Source: UBA1573 sp034005165
GTDB taxonomy: Bacteria; Pseudomonadota; Alphaproteobacteria; Micavibrionales; Micavibrionaceae
Direction of reading: 5' to 3'
Assembly (NCBI GenBank): GCA_034005165.1
Contig: JAVEVE010000001.1
Location: forward strand, 682,001 to 746,000
Length of the DNA stretch: 64,000 nt
In this document: positions 23,791 to 32,853 of the stretch, in pieces
Layout of the letters: each line of letters begins with the position of its first letter
Numbering within the stretch: the stretch's first letter is position 1
The notes under the pieces: generated by a model
Database searches by the model: none
What the model was told of the DNA's origin: nothing
The model's input: only the letters and a program-made list of their open reading frames with translations
Made by a program: the position numbers and the translations under genes

Positions 23791-24438
23791 TTAGACAAGA
23801 ACCTTTTTCAGGAATTCTCCACCTTCGTGAATCCCCTTCTCATCAATACTGTGAACCAAACCGGGCGTCGTATGACCAGACACGTCATATCCTGCTTGAC
23901 GCAAAGTCTCGGTCGCATGGAGCCACGCTCCGACAGGAACTACATTATCCATTTCTCCGTGAACAAGATGAATAGGCATGCGGGAAATTTTAGGCTGACC
24001 AATCAACCCTTCCCCTCCAAGCAAAGCACCCGAAAACCCTAGAACACCTGCAATAGGCTCACTGCGTCTTGGAGCAACAAACAGGCTCATCATCGTCCCT
24101 TGAGAAAAACCGACCAGAGCAACTTTAGAGGCAGGAATGTTATACTCCGCCATCTGTTCATCAATAAAGCGGCTAAGAATTGCAGATGTCTGTTCCGCAG
24201 CCGCCATCATCGCCAAAGGCGCCCAACTTTGTAGAGAAAACCACTGATAGCCAAACCCAATTTCACAGCCGAACGGCGCATCAGGAGAAATAAACAAGGC
24301 ATCAGGAATATCTCGCTCCCAATAAGGAGCCAAAGAAATCAGGTCTTCTCCGCTTGACCCGTATCCATGCAGCAAAATCACCAAAGATTTGGGCTTTCCA
24401 CCTGAATGCGGACCATGCTTGTAAATATTCATACTCAA
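23791..24438 (-). CDS. Carboxylesterase/phospholipase family hydrolase
   Basis: A 215-residue alpha/beta hydrolase of the carboxylesterase/lysophospholipase (acyl-protein thioesterase-like) family. The oxyanion strand reads VILLHGYGSSGEDL and the nucleophile elbow is GFSQG with Ser112. Asp164 (HGEMDNVVP) and His196 (LVHSID) complete the triad. It has the family's usual small size and no signal peptide, so it is cytosolic. It follows the LpxR-like gene by 15 bases on the same strand, suggesting one operon that handles acyl chains. The substrate is not defined by sequence. Confidence 0.88.
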   Translation of the reverse strand: MSMNIYKHGPHSGGKPKSLVILLHGYGSSGEDLISLAPYWERDIPDALFISPDAPFGCEIGFGYQWFSLQSWAPLAMMAAAEQTSAILSRFIDEQMAEYNIPASKVALVGFSQGTMMSLFVAPRRSEPIAGVLGFSGALLGGEGLIGQPKISRMPIHLVHGEMDNVVPVGAWLHATETLRQAGYDVSGHTTPGLVHSIDEKGIHEGGEFLKKVLV

Positions 24439-24453
24439 TACTTTCTGATAAAA

Positions 24454-25494
24454 TTAGAATCTCTGCGTGAGGGATACAGACCCGAATATAGACGGATCAT
24501 CCTGCCCGTCAAATTCTTTTGTACGATAAACCAGCGTATACGCAATTCGTGTGTCCCCCAGCGTAAAAGCCAATCCGGCATTTGCATCACCAACCAATAT
24601 TTTCTTATCAACATCATAACTGTCGCGGAATGTATTGCCATCAAGGAAAATATTACGCGCCATCGCACGCCCATTCACTCCTCCGAACAGATGCCAGCTC
24701 CATCCGGCATCAGAGACATCAAAATACCCGGTCCCCGGCAGAGACGGAAACAAACGAGGGGGGGTATCCTGTACAACACGCTGGCTCGGCCCGAACGTCA
24801 TAGTCATTCCCGTCCCGGCATACGTATAGACATTCCCCAGTGCAAAACTCACACTCGGCTCAAACTGCAACCCATAACCTTTCCACGCCACTTCACGCCA
24901 AGAAGGCCAACGTCTATCCCACGACACGACCAACCCCGGCTCGGTATGAATCTGGTTGTTCCACCCCATCGGCGTAGGAGACTCGGACACATATTCATGA
25001 ATAAATTTTTGCGTATGTTCCGCCCCGGACCACGGTCCGACAATCCCGAGTGTCAAACCGAACTGGTCAACACGATCCTGATAGACATTGGCGAATCCCA
25101 CTGTCCCATAAAGCCATCCGGCCCAAGGCCTGTCTCCATATTGCTCAGATGCAATGCGGATATCTTGCGGCGTAAAAATCTTTTGCCCGATCGTAAAGGA
25201 TGTAAGTGTCGCATTCCCGATATCAAAACCTAGCCATTTATCAGCCACCATTCGGATAACACGTGGAGCTTTTGAATCGACATTGAAATATGTAATCTGA
25301 GAACCGCTAGTATAAAATTTGTCACCACTCCCCGCAAGAAGGTCATTCTCGTGAGCAAGAGACAAATAACTCCTTTCCTGATTCTTCAGCGCACTGGCGC
25401 GTGTTACATCCTCAAGGTCGGAATCAAGCTCTGCCGCCTGAACGACAGAACTGGTTATGATCGCGATACCGGCTATCACCATAAACAAGCGCAT
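24454..25494 (-). CDS. LpxR-like lipid A deacylase, outer membrane
   Basis: LpxR removes the 3'-acyloxyacyl group from lipid A in the outer membrane. The 346-residue protein has a signal peptide (MRLFMVIAGIAIITSSVVQA). The family's first strand motif follows (LAHENDLLAGSGDKFYTSG), with the Asn-Asp pair and Thr-Ser-Gly. After this come FTPQDI, RPWAGWLYG and further amphipathic strands, ending in aromatic RF as outer-membrane barrels do. Conserved residues for calcium binding and catalysis appear kept in the first part; I cannot confirm the catalytic His by eye. It is followed by an esterase gene, 15 bases away. Confidence 0.8.
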   Translation of the reverse strand: MRLFMVIAGIAIITSSVVQAAELDSDLEDVTRASALKNQERSYLSLAHENDLLAGSGDKFYTSGSQITYFNVDSKAPRVIRMVADKWLGFDIGNATLTSFTIGQKIFTPQDIRIASEQYGDRPWAGWLYGTVGFANVYQDRVDQFGLTLGIVGPWSGAEHTQKFIHEYVSESPTPMGWNNQIHTEPGLVVSWDRRWPSWREVAWKGYGLQFEPSVSFALGNVYTYAGTGMTMTFGPSQRVVQDTPPRLFPSLPGTGYFDVSDAGWSWHLFGGVNGRAMARNIFLDGNTFRDSYDVDKKILVGDANAGLAFTLGDTRIAYTLVYRTKEFDGQDDPSIFGSVSLTQRF

Positions 25495-25655
25495 TTCAAA
25501 TGTCCTTTTAAGATATATCTACCAGATGCCCCAAAAGTTCCAAAGGCCAAATATTTCAATAGGATATTATGACGAACCGCAGCACAGAACCAAAAAACTC
25601 CCCACCGAACCAGATAAATAGCCCATTGAAACCATAAGAATTGCATGCTACAAAT

Positions 25656-25668
25656 GAGAATAATTCTT
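25656..25668. promoter_or_regulatory. Iron-box-like palindrome upstream of the FTR1 gene
   Basis: AGAAT-A-ATTCT (25657-25667) is a near-perfect palindrome 25 bases upstream of ATG 25693. It resembles the Irr/ICE-type iron control element TTTAGAA-N2-TTCTAAA of alphaproteobacteria and the core of Fur boxes. Together with an iron-permease gene downstream, iron-dependent control is likely, though the regulator is unknown. Confidence 0.45.
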
Positions 25669-25692
25669 AGTTGCAAAAACGGTGTGAATATC

Positions 25693-26469
25693 ATGATTGA
25701 AACAGCACTAATTATCTTCCGCGAAAGTCTGGAAGCCTTTTTGATTATAGCAATCACTTTTGCCTATCTGGCAAAAACTGGCAGGAAATATCTCTCCCCG
25801 GCAATTTATGGAGGGGTCGCCACAGCCCTTGGCCTTTCTGTTTATCTCGGGATTATCATCGAAGACATTGCCGACAACCCGATGATAGAGGGAAGCCTCG
25901 CCATGATCGCAGGACTTCTGGTTGCCTCAATGACCGTCCATGTGATGCGCACATCCAATAAAATTTCCGGAGATATCAAACAAAAAATCGACAGAGTTGC
26001 CGCAAAGCCCCCGCGCGCCGCCTATATCGGAATTTTCCTGTTTACCGTCTTGATGGTCGCCCGTGAAGGCATGGAAACAGCACTGATGCTCGGAACGATC
26101 GCTGAAGAGGAAAATGCATCATCGCTGATGATCGGTGGAGCCCTTGGCTTCATAGCAACAGCACTGATCGGAACGATATGGGTTAAAAACGCGCAACTCA
26201 TCAACTTGAAACTCTTTCTGCAAACAACAGGAATTTTTCTTGTCCTGTTCTCGATTCACCTCTTCATCTACGGCATCCATGAGCTATCGGAAGCCAACGC
26301 TCTGCCTTTTGTAGATAATTTTAAAGTCCATATGGCCACCGAAATTTTTGATGGCGGCTCCCCTTATGCTCAGGCCCTGCTTTATTCCATGGTTCTGGTA
26401 CCTGTTCTCTGGCTTTTGGGAACAATCATCAACCACAAATTTTTTAGACCTCGTACCGTTAATGCATAG
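25693..26469 (+). CDS. FTR1-family iron permease
   Basis: High-affinity iron permease of the FTR1/EfeU family, 258 residues from ATG 25693 (the frame opens earlier but covers the regulatory palindrome). It has the two iron-binding R-E-x-x-E motifs, RESLE at 10-14 and REGME at 124-128, and about seven membrane helices. No EfeO or EfeB partner, multicopper oxidase or periplasmic iron-binding gene adjoins it, so it may work with a partner elsewhere. It is followed by gluQ and kup on the same strand, 32 and 43 bases apart. Confidence 0.92.
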   Translation: MIETALIIFRESLEAFLIIAITFAYLAKTGRKYLSPAIYGGVATALGLSVYLGIIIEDIADNPMIEGSLAMIAGLLVASMTVHVMRTSNKISGDIKQKIDRVAAKPPRAAYIGIFLFTVLMVAREGMETALMLGTIAEEENASSLMIGGALGFIATALIGTIWVKNAQLINLKLFLQTTGIFLVLFSIHLFIYGIHELSEANALPFVDNFKVHMATEIFDGGSPYAQALLYSMVLVPVLWLLGTIINHKFFRPRTVNA

Positions 26470-26501
26470 TCTTGAATTATCTTTCTGAGTAGAATGGCGA
26501 G

Positions 26502-27398
26502 ATGGATTCGAAACCACCCCGCCATTTTTTAACCCGCTTTGCTCCAAGCCCAACAGGATATTTGCATATCGGCCACGCCGCTGCCCTTCTGGAAGTCTGG
26601 AAAGATGCAGATCAAAATCCGGATCATTTTCTGTTACGCATCGAAGACATTGACAGCACACGCTGCCGCCCTGAATTTGAAGCATCTATCCTTGAAGATC
26701 TGGCATGGCTTGGCATAAAAACGTCTCACCCTGTGCGCCGGCAGTCAGACCACTTCACCGAATACAAACAGATTCTGGACCTCCTAGAGGAAAAGGAATT
26801 GATTTATCCGTGTTTCTGCACACGCAAGGAAATCAAGCTAGAAATAGGGAATGCTCCGTCCGCACCGCACGGTGAAACAGGCTATATTTATCCCGGAACC
26901 TGCAAGCACCTCCATATATCTGAACGCACAGAAAAAATACTGTCAGGTCATCCATATGCACTGCGTCTGGATCTCGATCATTGTTTAAAAAATCTCGAAA
27001 GAAGATCCCTCAAATGGTACGACACAATTAAAGGATGGCAATTCACAACCCCCGAGCTCTTAATAAAAACTCACGGGGACGTTGTTCTTGCAAGAAAAGA
27101 CACACCTGCGAGCTACCACCTGTGCGTGACCCACGATGATTCCCTGCAACACGTCACACACATCACCCGCGGGAAGGATTTATTCCACTCTACCCATATT
27201 CACCGTCTGCTACAGGAAATTTTGGGATATGACACACCCTCGTATCATCATCACCCGCTTATGACCGATAATACAGGACGCAGGTTTGCCAAAAGGGATA
27301 AAAGCCTGGCTCTCAGGGATATTCGAAAAAAAGGCATATCTGGCGCACAATTAAAAAACATGATTTTGCATAGCAATATAGACGAACTCCTGATATAA
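26502..27398 (+). CDS. gluQ: Glutamyl-Q tRNA(Asp) synthetase
   Basis: GluQ-RS activates glutamate and attaches it to queuosine-34 of tRNA-Asp. The 298-residue protein is the size of the catalytic core of glutamyl-tRNA synthetase without the anticodon-binding domain. It shows RFAPSPTGYLHIGH (HIGH at 22-25), IEDID-x-x-R, and the zinc site Cys104, Cys106, Tyr130, Cys134, which is diagnostic of GluQ. The KMSKS-like site reads RFAKRDKS. It follows the FTR1 gene and precedes kup, with no obvious functional link. Confidence 0.92.
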   Translation: MDSKPPRHFLTRFAPSPTGYLHIGHAAALLEVWKDADQNPDHFLLRIEDIDSTRCRPEFEASILEDLAWLGIKTSHPVRRQSDHFTEYKQILDLLEEKELIYPCFCTRKEIKLEIGNAPSAPHGETGYIYPGTCKHLHISERTEKILSGHPYALRLDLDHCLKNLERRSLKWYDTIKGWQFTTPELLIKTHGDVVLARKDTPASYHLCVTHDDSLQHVTHITRGKDLFHSTHIHRLLQEILGYDTPSYHHHPLMTDNTGRRFAKRDKSLALRDIRKKGISGAQLKNMILHSNIDELLI

Positions 27399-27441
27399 AG
27401 AATGTCGGATGAAAACCACGCTCAAAAACTAAAAAAATCTC

Positions 27442-29322
27442 ATGTCTGCACACGCCCAAGCTACAGATAGCCGCCAAACCCTGAAGCTCGTGATCGGAGC
27501 TATCGGAGTCGTTTACGGAGATATTGGAACCAGCCCTCTTTATGCCTTTAAAGAATCTTTTCTTGGCGCGCGGTTTGCGGCAGATTTCTCGCATATTTTA
27601 GGTGTGCTCTCGCTGATCTTTTGGTCCGTTACAATTACCGTAACATTAAAATATATAATGCTGATGATGCGAGCTGACAACAAGGGAGAAGGCGGAAGCC
27701 TATCGCTTTTTGCTCTCGCAAGTCGCTTTTCACACGATACAAAATGGATTGCCGCCGCCGTTCCTATATTGGGGATCTTTGCCGCCGCCCTGTTTTACGG
27801 CGACAGCATGATTACTCCGGCGATTTCGATTATGAGCTCTGTAGAGGGCCTTCAAATTGCAGCACCGCATCTTTCTCCCTATGTCCTCCCGTTTACCATT
27901 CTTATTCTGGCCTTCTTGTTTTCATTCCAGAAGCTGGGAACAGGAAATGTAGGGACTCTATTCGGCCCTATCATGTGCGTTTGGTTTCTGACGCTTACAG
28001 TACTGGGGATTATCCATATCTGGGACAATCCGTTTGTTCTGAAAGCCATTAACCCTTACTACGCAATTCATTTCTTTATGGAAGACAAACTTTATGCCTT
28101 CCTGACTTTGGGAAGTGTTGTTCTCGCTATGACTGGAGCAGAAGCACTTTATGCGGATATGGGACATTTCGGAAAAGGACCGATCCGTATCGCATGGGTA
28201 TCTCTGGTTTTTCCTGCCCTGATGATTAACTATTTCGGACAAGGTGCATTCATTCTCTCGACCCCTGAAGGACTGGAAAACCCGTTCTTCCTGATGGCAC
28301 CGGGGTGGATGAGCTGGCCGCTACTCATTCTTGCCACACTCGCGACAATCATCGCATCACAAGCTGTCATCTCTGGTGCTTTCTCGGTTACCCAACAAGC
28401 CATCCAGCTCGGATATTTGCCGCGTATGACGATCATCCACACATCTGACGACCAGATAGGACAAATCTATATCCCGTTCATTAACTGGATGCTGATGTTC
28501 TTCGTCTTTCTTTTGGTTATAACCTTCCAGTCTTCCAGCAAATTGGCCCACGCTTACGGCGTTGCTGTAACAGGAACAATGCTGATCGACACTCTTTTGC
28601 TCGGCGTTGTTATTTTCAAAGTTTGGCATTGGAAAAAGCCTGTGGCGATTGTAACACTCTCAGCCCTTTTATTGGTTGACACGTCTTTCTTCCTCGCTAC
28701 AGCTACAAAAATCGTCCATGGCGGCTGGTTCCCTCTACTTCTGGGAACATTTATCTTTATCCTTCTAACAACATGGAAACGTGGCCGCCAACTAGTCTTA
28801 CAAAAACTGCGCGCTGAATCCATGCCCGTCGACGTATTCTTCCGCGACTATTGCGAGAACTTTACACGCGTCGCCGGAACGGCCATTTACATGTATAACC
28901 TGAATGATGGTATTCCTGTCCCACTCCTTCAAAACCTGAAACACAATAAGGTCCTGCACGAAACAAACTACTTCCTCCACGTTGTCATTGAAGAAAAATC
29001 ATATGTACCCGCTGAAGAGCGCATCAAAATTACTACATTGGGGCAGGATATCCATCGCATCACAATCCGCTATGGATTTATGGACGAGGTGAACGTCCCG
29101 AGAGAACTGGAAAAAGAACATGTTCACGGGGTAAAAATTGACCCGCACAATGTCACCTATTTTATCGGCCGCGAAACGGTAATCCCGACCAGCATTCCGG
29201 GGATGGCTATCTGGAGAGAACATCTTTTCTCATGGATGACCAAAAACGCATCATCCGCATCAGACTACTACAACCTACCGAGCAAGCGTGTCATGGAAAT
29301 CGGCAGCCGGATTGATATATAG
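27442..29322 (+). CDS. kup: Kup-family potassium transporter
   Basis: Kup imports potassium by proton symport across the inner membrane. At 626 residues the length is typical. It starts with the family hallmark LKLVIGAIGVVYGDIGTSPLYAF, then has about 12 membrane helices including YGDSMITPAISIMSSVEGL and GAEALYADMGHFGKGPI. A cytosolic C-terminal domain of about 170 residues ends at IGSRIDI. No regulatory partner or riboswitch is seen in the 43 bases upstream. Its last 32 bases overlap the convergent gene at 29291. Confidence 0.97.
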   Translation: MSAHAQATDSRQTLKLVIGAIGVVYGDIGTSPLYAFKESFLGARFAADFSHILGVLSLIFWSVTITVTLKYIMLMMRADNKGEGGSLSLFALASRFSHDTKWIAAAVPILGIFAAALFYGDSMITPAISIMSSVEGLQIAAPHLSPYVLPFTILILAFLFSFQKLGTGNVGTLFGPIMCVWFLTLTVLGIIHIWDNPFVLKAINPYYAIHFFMEDKLYAFLTLGSVVLAMTGAEALYADMGHFGKGPIRIAWVSLVFPALMINYFGQGAFILSTPEGLENPFFLMAPGWMSWPLLILATLATIIASQAVISGAFSVTQQAIQLGYLPRMTIIHTSDDQIGQIYIPFINWMLMFFVFLLVITFQSSSKLAHAYGVAVTGTMLIDTLLLGVVIFKVWHWKKPVAIVTLSALLLVDTSFFLATATKIVHGGWFPLLLGTFIFILLTTWKRGRQLVLQKLRAESMPVDVFFRDYCENFTRVAGTAIYMYNLNDGIPVPLLQNLKHNKVLHETNYFLHVVIEEKSYVPAEERIKITTLGQDIHRITIRYGFMDEVNVPRELEKEHVHGVKIDPHNVTYFIGRETVIPTSIPGMAIWREHLFSWMTKNASSASDYYNLPSKRVMEIGSRIDI

Positions 29323-29752
29323 GATGAGGTGCGTTAAATCCTGGCTCAAGTTCGGGAATGGGCGGTAGAGTATCCGGAATTTGGGCAACATTGCCATAAA
29401 CCTTCCTCAAAGACGTGAGCAACGCACCCCCACGATTGGCCTGATCAGCAATTTCGCCGCCCTTATCAAGTCCTAAAGCAGCAAGTTTACAGGCATTATG
29501 CGTCCATGTTTTGAGATTAAGCTGAACATCTTTATACAAAGACAATGGAGAAATCTGCCCCCCACCACATTGATCGCAAACGACAGCTCCCATAAAATCC
29601 TTTGCAAATTCGCTCATTTGCAAATCACGAAATTCTACCAGAAGAAATGTAAAAAACATGGATGGCTGCCGATAAAGCGGTGAATACCATTCGGAATATA
29701 ATTTCCCGAATGGCACAACCTTATCTTTCATCAACAGAGCATAAGCTGTCAT
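29291..29752 (-). CDS. Hypothetical partner of the HerA-like gene
   Basis: A 153-residue protein with no recognised family. It starts 5 bases after the stop of the HerA-like gene, so it is its operon partner. The N-terminus is aromatic-rich (FGKLYSEWYSPLYRQPSMFFTF). CDQCGGG (about 59-65) could be part of a metal site, but only one further Cys pair member is nearby. The C-terminal half is polar and proline-rich (IPDTLPPIPELEPGF). It overlaps the 3' end of kup by 32 bases on the other strand. Confidence 0.6.
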   Translation of the reverse strand: MTAYALLMKDKVVPFGKLYSEWYSPLYRQPSMFFTFLLVEFRDLQMSEFAKDFMGAVVCDQCGGGQISPLSLYKDVQLNLKTWTHNACKLAALGLDKGGEIADQANRGGALLTSLRKVYGNVAQIPDTLPPIPELEPGFNAPHPIYQSGCRFP

Positions 29753-29757
29753 CGTGA

Positions 29758-31230
29758 TTACTTTTTCAAGCCTCCCAATACACCACGTAACAATTCACGG
29801 GCAATTTGCCGCCCGACTGACGATCCAACAGACCGCACAACAGATTTGAACAACGCCTCACCCACGCTTTGACGATTACCAGAAGGACTTTTCTTTTCCT
29901 TGACTTTTGAGGCTTGAGATTGTGCTTCGAACGCATCTTGCGCGGCCTTCTCGGCCCGCTTATGAAGCATTTCATAAGCAGACTCGCGATCAACAGACTG
30001 GTTATAAAGCCCACCAACCGGGCTATTCCGGATATAGGTATCAATCACAGCGGGATCAGCCGGCCCCAATTTCGAAGAAGGAGGACGAATCAAAGCACGC
30101 TGCACGATCCCCGGCTCTCCCTTGTCCCCCAACATAGACACCAAAGCTTCACCGACCTTGAGTTCCTGAACAATTGTTTCGACATCCAGTTCAGGATTTT
30201 CACGAAATCCGTCAACAACAGCCTTAATATCTTTCTTCTGTGCAGGTGTATAAGCACGCAATGCATGCTGTATCTTGTTCCCTAGCTGACCCAAAACACT
30301 GTCCGGAATATCGGAAGGATTCTGTGTTACAAAATAAATACCAACACCTTTTGACCGGATCAACCGGACAACCTGCTCGATCTTTTCGAGCAACGCTTTT
30401 GGCATGTCCGTAAACAGTAAATGTGCTTCATCAAAAAATAGAACAAGCCTCGGCTTCTCGGGATCTCCAACCTCCGGTAATGTTTCAAACAATTCAGATA
30501 AAAGCCATAAAAGGAATGTCGCATATAACCGTGGACTTTGGAATAATTCGACAGCATTCAAAATGCTGACAAATCCTCGCCCGTTATACGAGGTTCGCAT
30601 AAAATCCTGTAAATTAACGGCAGGCTCGCCGAAAAACTTTTCGCCACCCTGTTCTTCCAAGCGCAATAAGGCACGCTGGATTGCTGCAACGGAGGCCCCT
30701 GCAACATTCCCGTACGATTTGGATATCTCCGCAGAATTTTCGGCGACATAAGACAAAATCGCACGCAAATCCTTAATATCGAGTAACAACAGTCCTTGAT
30801 CATCCGCAACACGAAAGACAACATCTAGGACGCCCTGCTGCGTCTCGTTTAATTCCATCAACCGCGAGAGCAGCAAGGGCCCCATCTCGGAAATGGTTGT
30901 CCTGACCGGATGCCCTTGCACTCCGAACATATCCCAGAAAATCACCGGGACAGCATGAGAAGTATAGGAAGTAAGCCCAATAGTATCGGCCCGTTTAACC
31001 AGAAAATCCTCCATTCTAGAACTTTCGGCCAGTCCGCTCAAATCGCCTTTCACATCGGTTATAAAAACAGGAACTCCTACTGCGGAAAATCCTTCAGCCA
31101 AAATCTGCAAAGTAACGGTTTTGCCCGTTCCCGTCGCTCCCGCAATCAATCCATGACGATTGGCATACTTCATCAGCAAATTGACTTTCTCGTCACATGC
31201 AGCGCTCACAGACCCGACATATAATTCCAT
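29758..31230 (-). CDS. HerA/DUF853-like AAA ATPase
   Basis: A 490-residue cytosolic ATPase of the HerA-FtsK superfamily, DUF853/YjgR subgroup. Walker A is GATGTGKT at 31-38. Walker B reads LVLFFDEAHLLF, and the family segments DVKGDLSGLAE, VIFWDMFG and FVTQNPSDIPD are present. The C-terminus is rich in Lys and Ser. The frame opens at 31335, but ATG 31230 follows GGTGAGC and begins the conserved domain, so I chose it. YjgR-type proteins are poorly characterised and presumed DNA-translocating or helicase-like. A small gene follows in the same operon. Confidence 0.85.
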   Translation of the reverse strand: MELYVGSVSAACDEKVNLLMKYANRHGLIAGATGTGKTVTLQILAEGFSAVGVPVFITDVKGDLSGLAESSRMEDFLVKRADTIGLTSYTSHAVPVIFWDMFGVQGHPVRTTISEMGPLLLSRLMELNETQQGVLDVVFRVADDQGLLLLDIKDLRAILSYVAENSAEISKSYGNVAGASVAAIQRALLRLEEQGGEKFFGEPAVNLQDFMRTSYNGRGFVSILNAVELFQSPRLYATFLLWLLSELFETLPEVGDPEKPRLVLFFDEAHLLFTDMPKALLEKIEQVVRLIRSKGVGIYFVTQNPSDIPDSVLGQLGNKIQHALRAYTPAQKKDIKAVVDGFRENPELDVETIVQELKVGEALVSMLGDKGEPGIVQRALIRPPSSKLGPADPAVIDTYIRNSPVGGLYNQSVDRESAYEMLHKRAEKAAQDAFEAQSQASKVKEKKSPSGNRQSVGEALFKSVVRSVGSSVGRQIARELLRGVLGGLKK

Positions 31231-31328
31231 AGAGCTCACCTTTGATAAAAATTCCCTACAAAAACTTGAACTGTTAGCTTTTACCCCATATAAAAAAAAG
31301 ACACAAATTTCCTTTTCAGGAGCCAAAA

Positions 31329-31751
31329 ATGACAAACGACACCTCTATCTCCCCGCTGGAAGGGCCGTTTTCCAAGGATCAATTAAACCTGATCAGAAAA
31401 TTCAATCGCGAAGAGCGTTTCATTGGTCGTTTAGTCAAACTGGCTGTCGAACGTCAGGAGCCTCTTTCATTTCATTTGAGCAAACTTTTCGAGCTTGTTC
31501 AGATAAATGTGGCGCATACCAGAGTGACAGGAAATCGCTATTACGGCGAAGGCGATGAAAAAGACCATCTGACAAAAATAGCCTCTGTTGTCTCAACGTC
31601 CTGCTATTACGCACATCTTGATAAATCCGTTGATCCAGAAAATCCGGCATCTAAAACAACAACACAGCACACCCGCAATAACAAAGCCTCGATTGCAGCG
31701 TTCAAACGCATGACAAGAATTACAAATGAATTGTCTTTTACTTTCACATGA
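31329..31751 (+). CDS. Hypothetical helical protein
   Basis: A 140-residue orphan preceded by CAGGAG, a strong ribosome-binding site. It is basic and mostly helical, with FNREERFIGRLVKLAVERQE in the first half, a polar middle (VTGNRYYGEGDEKDH), and a basic helical end (KASIAAFKRMTRITNEL). No signal peptide or membrane segment. It is divergent from the HerA-like gene, with about 100 bases between, and its end overlaps the convergent nitrilase gene by 8 bases. Confidence 0.6.
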   Translation: MTNDTSISPLEGPFSKDQLNLIRKFNREERFIGRLVKLAVERQEPLSFHLSKLFELVQINVAHTRVTGNRYYGEGDEKDHLTKIASVVSTSCYYAHLDKSVDPENPASKTTTQHTRNNKASIAAFKRMTRITNELSFTFT

Positions 31752-32556
31752 TATCGCGATCATGTCCTAAAGAGGGAATCGCGTCGCGGAAAGCACAAAC
31801 CTCATCAAGATCAAGATCGGCCAAATGAATACCTGGGACATCAGATCCTTCCGCCAGAACTTTCCCCCAAGGAGAAACAATCAGTGAATGACCATAAGTC
31901 TTGCGACCGTTCCCATGCTCGCCGCACTGGGCAGCAGCAATTACGAACCCGCCTGTTTCTATTGCACGGGCACGAACCAATGTTTCCCAATGCTGCCGAC
32001 CTGTTGAGACTGTAAAAGCTGACGGAATAAGAAATATCTGTGCGCCACGCTTGGCCAGACTGCGATACAGATATGCAAAGCGTACATCATAACAAACACT
32101 TAAACCTACACAGGCAAAATCCGTATTCGCAATAACAGCTTCATTTCCGGCATGAACCATCGCGCTTTCACGCAACACTTCTCCGTCAGGAAGCTGGACA
32201 TCGAAAAGATGAACCTTGTTGTAACGAGCAACAATTTTTCCTTCTGGAGAAAACAGATATGACCGATTATAAAATTTTCCCTGCCCGTCAGGAATAGCAA
32301 TCGACCCAAGAGAAATCCACACCCCCAGCTCTTTGGTTAGAGACACACAAGCCTCTAAAAACGGGTGTCCATCCTCGCTATGTGCTTTTGCCAGCTTGTC
32401 TGTAGCTGGAAGCCCCAAAAGGTCTGTATTTTCAGGAGAACATATAAAAATGGCTCCCCGAGCCGATGCTTCACGGACCATCACTTCAAAAGCCTCGAGA
32501 TTAACATCCATCTTAGGACCTGAGGTCATTTGCAAAGCAGCAACACGAACCATCAT
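31744..32556 (-). CDS. Nitrilase-family amidase (Nit-like)
   Basis: A 270-residue carbon-nitrogen hydrolase with the Glu-Lys-Cys triad: Glu42 in CSPENTD, Lys114 in RYNKVHLFD and Cys155 in SVCYDVRF. Size and sequence fit the Nit1/NitFhit branch, which hydrolyses deaminated glutathione (2-oxoglutaramate-like amide) to repair a by-product of transaminases. That link fits the upstream glutaredoxin gene in the same operon, 7 bases away. Cytosolic. The exact substrate is inferred from the family. Confidence 0.88.
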   Translation of the reverse strand: MMVRVAALQMTSGPKMDVNLEAFEVMVREASARGAIFICSPENTDLLGLPATDKLAKAHSEDGHPFLEACVSLTKELGVWISLGSIAIPDGQGKFYNRSYLFSPEGKIVARYNKVHLFDVQLPDGEVLRESAMVHAGNEAVIANTDFACVGLSVCYDVRFAYLYRSLAKRGAQIFLIPSAFTVSTGRQHWETLVRARAIETGGFVIAAAQCGEHGNGRKTYGHSLIVSPWGKVLAEGSDVPGIHLADLDLDEVCAFRDAIPSLGHDRDIM

Positions 32557-32562
32557 CGGGAT

Positions 32563-32820
32563 TTATTCCGCCAACATTTTGTCCAGCTCGCCGGACTCTT
32601 CCAAAGCACGCATGTCATCAAACCCGCCGATAGATTTCCCGTTGATAAAGATCTGTGGAACGGTACGGCGCCCTTCAGCTTTTTTAACCAGATCAGCACG
32701 AGCCGCGTCATCACCTGTCACATCAATCTCGCTGTAATCAACGTCCTTTATATCCAGAAATTGCTTGGCACGAACACAATACGGGCAGTAATCTGTTGTA
32801 TAAACTTCAACTTTGGCCAT
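32563..32820 (-). CDS. grxC: Glutaredoxin, GrxC type
   Basis: Glutathione-dependent dithiol oxidoreductase of 85 residues. The redox site is Cys12-Pro-Tyr-Cys15, followed by the cis-Pro segment RRTVPQIFING and the GSH-binding IGGFDDMRAL. ATG 32820 lies at ideal distance from AAAGGA; ATG 32826 is too close and the earlier frame is not conserved. It sits between comF and the nitrilase gene, an operon order often kept in alphaproteobacteria. Confidence 0.93.
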   Translation of the reverse strand: MAKVEVYTTDYCPYCVRAKQFLDIKDVDYSEIDVTGDDAARADLVKKAEGRRTVPQIFINGKSIGGFDDMRALEESGELDKMLAE

Positions 32821-32853
32821 TTTCATGATCCTTTCATTTGATCTTCTTACCAT

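Noticed and set aside
24406..25233. Plus-strand frame of 275 codons opposite the LpxR-like and esterase genes
   Set aside because: Arg/Pro/His-rich antisense frame to two well-supported genes; no domain or ribosome-binding site.
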